Source: Psychrobacter celer (GTDB lineage Bacteria; Pseudomonadota; Gammaproteobacteria; Pseudomonadales; Moraxellaceae). From it: 64,000 nucleotides of DNA. Under the pieces are notes generated by a model. It did no database searches. It was not told the origin of the DNA and saw only the letters and a list, made by a program, of their open reading frames with translations. The position numbers and the translations under genes are program-made. The stretch covers positions 19,063-83,062 of the forward strand of contig NZ_JABASU010000013.1 in the NCBI RefSeq assembly GCF_016107555.1, in the 5' to 3' direction. Position 1 is the first letter of the stretch. Every line of letters begins with the position of its first letter. Positions 56,654 to 64,000 of the stretch are shown piece after piece.

Positions 56654-57889
56654 TTAGGCGTCAAACTTTTTGATGATTAATGTGGCATTGGTACCGCCAA
56701 AGCCAAAGCTGTTGCTCATGATGGTCTCAAGTGATGCGTCACGCTTGTCAGTGACGATATCAAAGCCTTTAGCAGCAGGGTCTAGCGCTTTGACATTGAT
56801 GCTTGGGGCGATAAAGCCTTCTTGTAGCATAAGTAGGCAATAAATCAGCTCTTGCGCGCCGACAGCGCCGAGACTATGACCAGTCATCGACTTGGTAGAG
56901 CTGATCGCAGGTACTTTGCTGATATCACCATCAAACACCTGCGCGATGGCTTTGAGCTCGGTGATATCGCCCAGTGGCGTACTGGTGCCGTGGGTATTGA
57001 TATAGTCGACGCTCTCTAGCCCTGCGTCTGCCAAGGCTTGTTGCATACAGCGCACTGCGCCTTCGCCGCTAGGGGCGACCATCTCAGCGCCATCAGAGCT
57101 GGCACCGTAGCCGACGATTTCTGCTAAGATATTGGCGCCGCGTGCCTCGGCATGTTCTAGGCTTTCGACCACCACCATCGCGCCACCTGCCGCGATGACA
57201 AAGCCGTCACGGTCTTTGTCATAAGCTCTAGAGGCAAGGGTTGGTGTGTCATTATATTGAGTACTGACCGCGCCCATGGCATCAAACATACACGACTGGG
57301 TCCAGTGCTCAGCCTCACTACCACCAGCGAGTACCACATCGGCTTTGCCAAGTTGAATCAGCTCGGCGGCATGGCCAATACAATGTGTCGAGGTGGCACA
57401 AGCTGAGCTAAGAGAGTAAGACACCCCTTGGATTTTAAGTCCTGTGGCCAGTGCGGCCGATACCGAGCTGCCCATGGTTTTTGGTACCGCCATCGCGCCG
57501 ACGCCGCGCAGACCTTTAGCGCGCATCGCATCGACGGCACTGACGATGTTTTCTGTCGATGCACCGCCTGAGCTTGCCACCACCCCAACTCGCGGGTTGC
57601 TATTGATGGTCTCAAGTGACAAGCCTGCATGCTCGATGGCGCTCAATGCACTGACATAAGCATAAAGGCTGGCATCACTAAAAAAACGTTTTAGTTTACG
57701 GTCGATGCCACTGGTATCTAGCGTCGACTGATCAATACTGCCGCTGACCTGCGATTTAAAGTTATGCTCAGCATAAGACTCGTTAAATGTGATGCCAGAC
57801 TGTCCTTGTTTGAGTGCAGCAGTGACAGTGGCCAAATCATGTCCGATACAAGAGACAATCCCTGCTCCAGTGATAACAACGCGGCGCAT
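56654..57889 (-). CDS. fabB: 3-oxoacyl-ACP synthase I
   Basis: A 411-residue condensing enzyme. The Cys-His-His triad is in [16 protein letters not shown] (near residue 162), [16 protein letters not shown] and [15 protein letters not shown]. Length and motif agree with FabB rather than the FabF form, and it elongates acyl-ACP including unsaturated intermediates. It is transcribed upstream of pabB with a 3-base gap. The start has AGGAATAG about 4 bases upstream. Placement of pabB downstream is unusual for fabB and may be lineage-specific. Confidence 0.95.
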   Translation of the reverse strand: MRRVVITGAGIVSCIGHDLATVTAALKQGQSGITFNESYAEHNFKSQVSGSIDQSTLDTSGIDRKLKRFFSDASLYAYVSALSAIEHAGLSLETINSNPRVGVVASSGGASTENIVSAVDAMRAKGLRGVGAMAVPKTMGSSVSAALATGLKIQGVSYSLSSACATSTHCIGHAAELIQLGKADVVLAGGSEAEHWTQSCMFDAMGAVSTQYNDTPTLASRAYDKDRDGFVIAAGGAMVVVESLEHAEARGANILAEIVGYGASSDGAEMVAPSGEGAVRCMQQALADAGLESVDYINTHGTSTPLGDITELKAIAQVFDGDISKVPAISSTKSMTGHSLGAVGAQELIYCLLMLQEGFIAPSINVKALDPAAKGFDIVTDKRDASLETIMSNSFGFGGTNATLIIKKFDA

Positions 57890-58502
57890 ATTCTATTCCT
57901 TCTGAGTAATAATTTTTAGTAATTGCTGTCCCTATATTTTACTTATAGGTCGTCTAGAGCGGGTTTTTATTAAACCTCATCTTTGAGATCAGCAGGCTCT
58001 AGATAATGGTGCTGATAATAATAGTAAGTAAGTGATATGATAAGCTTGAGAGTATAGCACTTGAGGGCAGCGCATATGATACCGTATCAGTGCCCCAAAA
58101 TCTTTGTACAAGTGCAAAATAATCACAAAACTGCCCCAAGCACCAAATAGCGCTACAGCTATCACCAAAAGCGGCCAACAGTAAATGCTTACCCATGCTC
58201 ACCTGTCAGTATAAGGAATAAAAAACAGTTATAAATACGTTATACTTTTAGATACAAAACTGGTGACGGCAATAACATTGTTGGCACTGACAGGCAGACA
58301 GATAATTAACTAAGATGACACATCTTCAAATACTATTTATCATATATGACGAGTTATCATGTATCACGAGCTTGGCGCATGACAAATAGCAATAACAAAA
58401 CTAAAAAACACCACACTCAGCATAAAGCTGATTGGCGTTGATTGTTAAATAAATTGATTGTTAAATAATACAATAACCATTCATCATATTAAGGACAACC
58501 AG
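57890..58502. other. Long spacer between fabB and the EcsC-like gene
   Basis: A 613-base AT-rich region between divergent genes. A minus-strand 67-codon frame at 57999-58202 has no start signal and reads into low-complexity sequence, so I reject it. A 16-bp tandem repeat lies at 58438-58469. No RNA gene was recognised. Confidence 0.45.
58438..58469. repeat. 16-bp tandem repeat upstream of the EcsC-like gene
   Basis: TTGATTGTTAAATAAA is followed directly by TTGATTGTTAAATAAT; 15 of 16 bases match. It ends 33 bases before the start codon and includes TTGATT and TAAATA-type hexamers, so it may overlap a promoter. Confidence 0.85.
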
Positions 58503-59684
58503 ATGGCAAAGCGTAGCACTCTTTCGAAGGGCGTCAGCAGTATCGGCGCATTTACCCGCAATAATTTAGAGCGTATGGGCGCTGTGATTGATGGCATGAA
58601 TGCCAAAACCAGCAAGCCGCGTCAATACAAAGCCGTAAATTTAGGGGACGATGACTATCAGCAAGACCTGTTTCGTGAGCAGACGTTAAAGGCCACTCAG
58701 CAGCTGCTTGGCCCACGTTTTGCTACTTATGGTAAATACGCCAAAAAAGTGGTGCCCAATAGCTTGTTTCAATCGACCCTTGATGGCGCATTTGCGCAAG
58801 TGGCCAAGCTCGCTTTTAACTGGAGTCAGATTGATTTGCCTCATGAGCATCGCTTTGCCAATATCGAGAGCTTAGATGACGAGCAGCGTTATGCCTTAGC
58901 GACAGATATCGCCAACCAAAACCGCGCACTTGCGACCATGGGCGGTCTGACAGGCTTGGCAGGATTGCCAGGACTGCTTGCCGACACTTTATGGCTGCTA
59001 TTGGTTTCTCTACGTACCGTTTATCAGCTGGCGGCTGTATACAAGAAACCGATGACCGGCACGCAAGGCATCAAGATGGCTTATGAGCTGCTTGCCAATG
59101 CCGACCTGAGTAAAATGCAAGAAAAACAAGCGCTGCTGGCGGGTATAGGCATTGGTAAAGGGCTGCTAGACAATGCACAAAACAACGGCTTGCATAATGA
59201 GCTAAAAAACCTCGGCTTAAAAAATAAAAACGTCAATTTTTATGCCGAGCAAGTAGACCGTGTCGCCAGTCAAGTGGGTATTGATTTAGACCAGATTAAC
59301 TTGTCATGGGTGCGCCGCTTGCTACCCGCCACCGCTGTCGTTATCGGTATGCGTTACAATAGCCAGCTGATTGATGAGGTCATCGGCGTGGCGCAAGCAA
59401 CCTTTGCCCCAGAAGCCAAATTGGCAAACCGTGCTATCACTGATGACAGCAGTAGTGAAGTTGAGGTCGATAAAGCCGGCGACAATGCGCAAAAAACAGA
59501 TGAGCAGGCTGAGCAAACAGACGCAAAAAATACAGACACAGCAAAAGAGTCAGCGAAGAAGGACGCTGAAGATAAAGATACTAAAAGCGAAGAGCATAAA
59601 GACACAGCAGATAAAAACGCAAAAAATAGCGACAAGACAACGGCTGATAAAAAGTCTGCAGAGCAATCGTCCGCTGATAAGTAG
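58503..59684 (+). CDS. EcsC-family protein with charged C-terminal tail
   Basis: A 393-residue protein. The central part (about residues 90-300) matches the EcsC family in outline: a Gly-rich hydrophobic hairpin MGGLTGLAGLPGLLADTLWL near residue 155, and LLPATAVVIGMRYNSQLIDE near residue 280. The last 75 residues are almost entirely Lys, Asp, Glu, Ala, Ser and Thr and are probably disordered. EcsC proteins are associated with membranes, but their function is unknown. The ATG at 58503 has AAGGACA upstream and begins the natural N-terminus; the frame opens 15 codons earlier at 58458. It precedes the rpsL group with a 476-base gap. Confidence 0.8.
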   Translation: MAKRSTLSKGVSSIGAFTRNNLERMGAVIDGMNAKTSKPRQYKAVNLGDDDYQQDLFREQTLKATQQLLGPRFATYGKYAKKVVPNSLFQSTLDGAFAQVAKLAFNWSQIDLPHEHRFANIESLDDEQRYALATDIANQNRALATMGGLTGLAGLPGLLADTLWLLLVSLRTVYQLAAVYKKPMTGTQGIKMAYELLANADLSKMQEKQALLAGIGIGKGLLDNAQNNGLHNELKNLGLKNKNVNFYAEQVDRVASQVGIDLDQINLSWVRRLLPATAVVIGMRYNSQLIDEVIGVAQATFAPEAKLANRAITDDSSSEVEVDKAGDNAQKTDEQAEQTDAKNTDTAKESAKKDAEDKDTKSEEHKDTADKNAKNSDKTTADKKSAEQSSADK

Positions 59685-60160
59685 GCGCAGCAGCCATATA
59701 TTACTTAGGGGCGCGTTAGAGAGATAACAGGCGGGCCTTGGCCTCTGAGCGGATTCTAAGCGAGGTTTAAGCCTAGCGCAGGGGCTTCACACGCACTTGA
59801 AAAACGCGCCGATGTCGCCATTTATTTATACAAGCTTTATTTGCTTGCATGCTTTGTCTATTTTTTGCTTATTTACTGGTTTGCATATGACTATGTTGTG
59901 TTAGGCGCTTAGCCAACACTTTAGTGGTTCTCGCTGCATGATAGTTAACGAAAAATAGATAAAATGTTATAGTAAGTAGCTGCATGCATATCTACCACAG
60001 ATTGTAAAGTGAAACCATTCATAAGTGGTTGAAATAGCAGCAACAACTCTTTATAATACACTGTCCTAAAAATGGGTGCGTCAAAATCTGGCATTTATGT
60101 CAGATAGTTGGCGTGTTTCCCCATTTTTTTGTTTTATACCAAACGGGAGAAGGATGCCTT
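59685..60160. other. Intergenic region upstream of rpsL
   Basis: This 476-base spacer contains the rpsL promoter at 60029-60057 and about 100 bases of leader before rpsL. No gene or repeat is visible. Confidence 0.55.
60029..60057 (+). promoter_or_regulatory. Strong sigma-70 promoter for rpsL-rpsG-fusA
   Basis: TTGAAA and TATAAT are separated by exactly 17 bases. Transcription would start near 60065, giving a leader of about 97 bases before the rpsL start codon at 60161. Confidence 0.8.
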
Positions 60161-60535
60161 ATGGCAACAACTAACCAATTGATTCGTAAAGGCCGCAAGT
60201 CCATCAAGGAAAAGTCAAAAGTTCCTGCGTTGGAAGCGTGCCCACAGCGCCGCGGTGTATGTACTCGCGTATATACTACCACGCCAAAAAAACCAAACTC
60301 TGCCATGCGTAAAGTATGTCGTGTACGTTTGACTTCAGGCTATGAAGTATCAAGCTACATCGGCGGTGAAGGTCATAACCTACAAGAGCACAGTGTTGTT
60401 CTTATCCGTGGTGGTCGTGTAAAAGATCTACCAGGTGTACGTTATCACACCGTTCGCGGTGCACTTGACTGCGCAGGCGTTAAAGACCGTAAGCAAGGTC
60501 GCTCTAAGTACGGTGCTAAGAAGCCTAAAGTTTAA
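60161..60535 (+). CDS. rpsL: 30S ribosomal protein S12
   Basis: A 124-residue S12. The ATG at 60161 begins the conserved [14 protein letters not shown]; the frame opens 48 bases earlier but that part is leader. The streptomycin-related residues are wild type: lysine in [12 protein letters not shown] (position 43 region) and in [13 protein letters not shown] (position 88 region). The protein lies at the decoding centre of the small subunit. Shine-Dalgarno GGGAGAAGGA lies upstream. It is the first gene of the str group. Confidence 0.98.
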   Translation: MATTNQLIRKGRKSIKEKSKVPALEACPQRRGVCTRVYTTTPKKPNSAMRKVCRVRLTSGYEVSSYIGGEGHNLQEHSVVLIRGGRVKDLPGVRYHTVRGALDCAGVKDRKQGRSKYGAKKPKV

Positions 60536-60741
60536 TAACTAAACGTTATTTGCTTAGCTTTTAGTACTACCCAATAACTGTGCATGGGTTTGGTGTCGAC
60601 GGTAATTAAATTGATAAGATGTAACTTACCTTTAAACATACCACCATGCAGTAAGGCTAACTGACAACTCATCACTATGCTCTATGATGACAAGTATGAT
60701 GTTGTGAATGTTGGACACTCCTGAAGACAAGGAAATTTATT

Positions 60742-61215
60742 ATGCCAAGACGTCGCGTCGTTGCTGCCCGTGAGATCCTACCGGATCCTAAGTTTGGTAG
60801 CCAAACTGTTGCAAAATTCATCAACCATGTAATGAGTCATGGTAAAAAATCTACTGCTGAGCGTATCGTTTATGGTGCACTTGAGACAGTTAGTGCAAAA
60901 CGTAATATCGAAGATCCAGTAGCTTTCTTTGAAGAAGTCTTAGAAAACGTACGCCCAATGGTCGAAGTAAAAGCTCGCCGTGTGGGTGGTGCTACCTATC
61001 AAGTACCAATGGAAGTACGCCCCTCCCGTCGTACTGCCTTGGCAATGCGTTGGTTAGCCGAAGCTGCTGCTAAGCGTTCTGAAAAATCAATGGCTTTGCG
61101 TTTAGCTGGCGAATTGAATGACGCTGCTGATGGCAAAGGCGCTGCTATGAAAAAACGTGACGAAGTTCACCGTATGGCAGATGCTAACAAAGCATTCTCT
61201 CATTACCGCTTCTAA
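60742..61215 (+). CDS. rpsG: 30S ribosomal protein S7
   Basis: A 157-residue S7, with [20 protein letters not shown] and [20 protein letters not shown] as conserved parts. It binds the 3' major domain of 16S rRNA and contacts mRNA at the exit. The gap from rpsL is 206 bases. In E. coli S7 represses its own operon by binding in this region; whether the same happens here is not shown. The Shine-Dalgarno sequence is AAGGAAA. Confidence 0.98.
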   Translation: MPRRRVVAAREILPDPKFGSQTVAKFINHVMSHGKKSTAERIVYGALETVSAKRNIEDPVAFFEEVLENVRPMVEVKARRVGGATYQVPMEVRPSRRTALAMRWLAEAAAKRSEKSMALRLAGELNDAADGKGAAMKKRDEVHRMADANKAFSHYRF

Positions 61216-61603
61216 GCTACTAAAGTTGAGGCTACTAATAATTAGTAGCTTTTGATAAGCGTGATGAATTGATAGCTATGCCGATTGATTCTGTATTTTT
61301 CCGTTCTATAGATTGCCGCCATCATTGCTGCTGCTAAAAAAAATTAAAAGTTTGATGATTTTTAGCTGCGATGGCGGACATCTCTCAAGATGTTTTTTGC
61401 ACAGTAACACTGTTATTAAAAAGTTTGCTTAACAGGAAATGTCCCAAATTTTATGCTGCAATATTCTTAGTATTTGCTCTTTTGTTGTCCGTATTAGGCC
61501 CAATAATCAGTAAGTAATATCACGAAGCTCACCGCTTTGTCATAGAGTATTAGGCAGAGACACAACACATTATTATATACACGAATTTCCCTAGGAAAAC
61601 ACT
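61216..61603. other. Intergenic region between rpsG and fusA
   Basis: This 388-base gap is much longer than in E. coli. It contains a strong bulged hairpin (61316-61377) and a short AT-rich stretch, and no gene. The hairpin could be an attenuator or an RNA-processing site. Confidence 0.55.
61316..61377 (+). promoter_or_regulatory. Bulged hairpin between rpsG and fusA
   Basis: CCGCCATC (61316-61323) pairs with GATGGCGG (61370-61377), and after a 6-base bulge GCTGCTAAAAA pairs with TTTTTAGCTGC with one mismatch. No T run follows, so it is not a classic terminator. Confidence 0.6.
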
Positions 61604-63730
61604 ATGGCTCGTAAAACTCCCCTAAAGCGCTATCGCAATATTGGTATCTCAGCGCATATCGATGCTGGTAAGACGACCACTACTGAGCGTGTTTTATTCT
61701 ATACCGGTGTTAGCCACAAACTTGGCGAAGTACATGATGGCGCAGCCACTATGGACTGGATGGAGCAAGAACAAGAGCGCGGTATTACTATTACCTCAGC
61801 AGCAACAACTTGTTTTTGGTCAGGTATGGCTAAGCAGTTTGACGAACACCGCATCAACATCATCGATACCCCAGGTCACGTTGACTTCACGATTGAAGTT
61901 GAACGTTCTATGCGTGTTCTTGATGGCGCTTGCATGGTTTACTGTGCAGTAGGCGGCGTTCAGCCACAATCTGAGACCGTATGGCGTCAGGCAAACAAAT
62001 ACAAAGTACCACGTCTTGCGTTTGTTAACAAAATGGACCGTGTTGGTGCTGATTTTTATCGCGTCATCGATCAAATCAAAACGCGTCTAGGCGGCAAGCC
62101 AGTACCATTGGTTATCCCAATCGGGAAAGAAGATGACTTTGAAGGCGTTATCGATCTAGTCACCATGAAAGCTATCTATTGGGACGAAGCGTCTCAAGGT
62201 ATGCAGTATGAAGAGCGTGAGATTCCAGCTGAGCTACAAGACAAAGCAGAAGAATACCGTGAGTATCTCGTAGAAAACGCTGCTGAAGCTTCAGAAGAAT
62301 TGATGAATGAGTATCTTGAAAATGGTGAATTGACTGAAGAGCAAATCCACAGCGCACTTCGTCAGTTGACTATCGACAACGAAATCATCCCAATGCTTTG
62401 TGGTACTGCCTTTAAAAACAAAGGTGTACAAAAGATGCTAGATGCGGTTATTCAGTATCTACCTGCACCAATCGACGTACCAGCAATCAGTGGTATCTTG
62501 AACGATAAAGATGAAACTGAAGCGACTCGTGAAGCTTCTGATGATGCACCGTTCTCAGCACTAGCATTCAAAATCATGAACGACAAGTTCGTTGGTAACC
62601 TAACTTTCGTTCGTGTCTACTCAGGTGTGGTTAAGCAAGGCGCTAGCGTTTATAACCCAGTAAAAATGAAGCGTGAGCGTGTTGGCCGTATCGTACAGAT
62701 GATGGCAGACTCTCAACAAGAGCTAGAAGAAATCCGTACAGGTGATATCGCCGCATTGGTAGGTATGAAAGACGTAACCACGGGTGATACGCTTTGTGAC
62801 GAAAACAACGTCATCACGCTAGAGCGTATGGAATTCCCAGATCCAGTTATCTCTCTAGCAGTTGAGCCAAAGACCAAAGCTGACCAAGAAAAAATGTCAA
62901 TTGCTCTAGGTCGTTTGGCCAAAGAAGATCCATCATTCCGCGTTCGCACAGACGAAGAGTCTGGTCAGACCATCATCAGTGGTATGGGTGAGCTACATCT
63001 TGAGATCTTGGTTGACCGTATGAAGCGTGAGTTTAACGTAGAAGCAAACATCGGTGCGCCGCAGGTTGCTTATCGTGAGACCATTCGTAACTCAGTTGAA
63101 CAAGAAGGCAAGTTTGTACGTCAGACTGGTGGTCGTGGTAAATTCGGTCACGTTTGGCTACGTCTTGAGCCGCTTGATCCAGCAGGTGATGTTGAGTACG
63201 AATTCGCTGAAGAAGTTGTTGGTGGTGTGGTACCAAAAGAGTATCACGGTGCGGTCGACAAAGGTATCCAAGAACGTATGCAAAACGGCGTACTTGCAGG
63301 CTACCCAGTGGTTGGCGTAAAAGCGACCTTGTACGATGGTTCTTACCATGACGTCGACTCGGATGAGCTATCATTTAAAATGGCTGGTTCAATCGCGTTC
63401 CGTAAAGGCTTCTTGGCAGCAGACCCAGCACTACTTGAGCCTGTGATGAAAGTAGAAGTTGAAACGCCAGAAGAATATATGGGCGATATCATGGGCGATC
63501 TAAACCGCCGCCGCGGTATGGTCCAAGGCATGGAAGACTTGCCTGGTGGTACTAAGCAAATTCGTGCTGAAGTACCATTAGCAGAAATGTTTGGTTATGC
63601 CACCCAAATGCGCTCAATGTCACAGGGCCGTGCAACTTACTCAATGGAATTCCAGAAGTATGCTGAGATTCCAAAATCAGTTGCAGAATCTATCATCTCT
63701 AAGTACAACTCTAAAGATGATGACGAGTAA
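61604..63730 (+). CDS. fusA: Elongation factor G
   Basis: A 708-residue translational GTPase. The G-domain motifs are [12 protein letters not shown] near residue 17, DTPGH, and NKMDR near residue 145; [10 protein letters not shown] is the switch I sequence. Domains II-V follow, with [20 protein letters not shown] in the final domain. EF-G translocates tRNAs and mRNA and helps recycle ribosomes. Shine-Dalgarno CTAGGAAA precedes the ATG. tuf follows after 236 bases that hold three hairpins and a promoter. Confidence 0.98.
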   Translation: MARKTPLKRYRNIGISAHIDAGKTTTTERVLFYTGVSHKLGEVHDGAATMDWMEQEQERGITITSAATTCFWSGMAKQFDEHRINIIDTPGHVDFTIEVERSMRVLDGACMVYCAVGGVQPQSETVWRQANKYKVPRLAFVNKMDRVGADFYRVIDQIKTRLGGKPVPLVIPIGKEDDFEGVIDLVTMKAIYWDEASQGMQYEEREIPAELQDKAEEYREYLVENAAEASEELMNEYLENGELTEEQIHSALRQLTIDNEIIPMLCGTAFKNKGVQKMLDAVIQYLPAPIDVPAISGILNDKDETEATREASDDAPFSALAFKIMNDKFVGNLTFVRVYSGVVKQGASVYNPVKMKRERVGRIVQMMADSQQELEEIRTGDIAALVGMKDVTTGDTLCDENNVITLERMEFPDPVISLAVEPKTKADQEKMSIALGRLAKEDPSFRVRTDEESGQTIISGMGELHLEILVDRMKREFNVEANIGAPQVAYRETIRNSVEQEGKFVRQTGGRGKFGHVWLRLEPLDPAGDVEYEFAEEVVGGVVPKEYHGAVDKGIQERMQNGVLAGYPVVGVKATLYDGSYHDVDSDELSFKMAGSIAFRKGFLAADPALLEPVMKVEVETPEEYMGDIMGDLNRRRGMVQGMEDLPGGTKQIRAEVPLAEMFGYATQMRSMSQGRATYSMEFQKYAEIPKSVAESIISKYNSKDDDE

Positions 63731-63745
63731 ATAACGCTCATAAAA

Positions 63746-63776
63746 TGACAATATAAAGCATATCTTTATATTGTCA
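63746..63776 (+). terminator. Hairpin after fusA
   Basis: TGACAATATAAAG and CTTTATATTGTCA form a perfect 13-bp stem with a 5-base loop, 15 bases after the fusA stop. It lacks a T run, so it may be an attenuator, processing site or mRNA stabiliser, not an efficient terminator. Confidence 0.55.
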
Positions 63777-63787
63777 GCGAAGAATCC

Positions 63788-63819
63788 GCCAATAACTTGT
63801 TAAAAGACTTGTTATTGGC
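63788..63819 (+). promoter_or_regulatory. Second hairpin between fusA and tuf
   Basis: GCCAATAAC and GTTATTGGC are perfect 9-bp complements around a 14-base loop. The right arm overlaps the likely -35 of the tuf promoter. Confidence 0.5.
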
Positions 63820-63836
63820 CGTGATTTTCTTATAAT
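63809..63836 (+). promoter_or_regulatory. Likely tuf promoter
   Basis: TTGTTA and TATAAT are 16 bases apart. Transcription would start near 63843, within the GCACAT/ATGTGC hairpin (63841-63856) and about 120 bases before tuf. Confidence 0.55.
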
Positions 63837-63966
63837 ATCTGCACATTAGTATGTGCAACCTTTTAACAATTATTTTAATGTGGTCTCTACTGCTTTAGCT
63901 TTTATCTATATGAAATTTAATATTTATATCAGTTAAGCGCCGACCCCAAAAAAAGAGGAATTACCC

Positions 63967-64000
63967 ATGGCAAAGGCCAAGTTTGAACGCAACAAGCCAC
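63967..64000 (+). CDS. tuf: Elongation factor Tu, first 11 codons
   Basis: The frame begins ATGGCAAAG and encodes MAKAKFERNKP before running off the right edge, the expected EF-Tu N-terminus. AGAGGA lies about 8 bases upstream. Position after fusA confirms the assignment. EF-Tu delivers aminoacyl-tRNA to the ribosome. Confidence 0.93.
   Translation, partial: MAKAKFERNKP

Noticed and set aside
57999..58202. 67-codon minus-strand frame with hydrophobic segments between fabB and the EcsC-like gene
   Set aside because: The first codon is GTG without a ribosome binding site and the C-terminal half reads from low-complexity AT-rich DNA.

Overview
The window looks like an ordinary chromosomal segment of a gammaproteobacterium of the family Moraxellaceae, most probably Psychrobacter. 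The reasons are the order murA-hisG-hisD-hisC with a short-form HisG, recalled protein resemblance to Acinetobacter/Psychrobacter homologues, rpsL-rpsG-fusA-tuf, fadB-fadA, and moderate-GC genes separated by AT-rich spacers. The genus is an inference from memory, not from a database search. No rRNA, tRNA, CRISPR array, prophage or complete insertion sequence was seen.

Layout. 1-2.9 kb: 3' part of the msrA reading frame is missing at the left edge (minus strand), then cmoA-cmoB (tRNA wobble uridine modification) and a small DUF2788-like membrane protein. 3.3-7.4 kb: argS, a SPOR-domain protein and an orphan PTS-IIC-type membrane protein whose upstream region is a MITE remnant. 7.6-12.6 kb: clpX, clpP, tig and rdgB, all on the minus strand. 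13.1-18.8 kb: sodB, a small membrane protein, an AT-rich PIN-nuclease gene, a YdjM-like membrane hydrolase, a DUF72 protein and ispA. 19.5-23.1 kb: fadB-fadA (fatty acid beta-oxidation) preceded by a 722-bp spacer with strong hairpins. 23.4-30.3 kb: isochorismatase-like hydrolase, HD-domain nucleotidase, psd, dtd, phoB-phoR with a Pho box, an M23 peptidase and a DEDDh exonuclease. 30.3-41.2 kb: hydrolases, a LOG-family protein, an FAD oxidoreductase, a FemAB/GNAT-like transferase, rpmE2, and an NAD-salvage group (nadM-Nudix, nadV, SGNH hydrolase). 41.7-49.2 kb: nfuA, metY-type sulfhydrylase, a PfkB kinase, rsmI, yraN, dolP and a secreted-type esterase. 49.4-57.9 kb: ibaG-murA, hisG / hisD-hisC (split by a terminator and a MITE), pabB and fabB. 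58.5-64 kb: EcsC-like protein, then rpsL-rpsG-fusA and the first codons of tuf.

Most of the content is housekeeping. The parts that ordinary gene annotation does not explain are: a family of about 176-bp MITE-like elements with CTAG-flanked GGGCGTGTCCTCA ends (one intact, one truncated, one diverged); a 182-bp nearly palindromic element after the isochorismatase gene; consecutive hairpins upstream of fadB that could be an uncharacterised RNA; a 23-nt motif shared between two unrelated spacers; a PhoR without membrane anchor; and a lone PIN-domain nuclease of foreign-looking composition. I did not find a convincing multi-gene novel system; the PIN gene and the fadB-upstream RNA candidate are the best leads.
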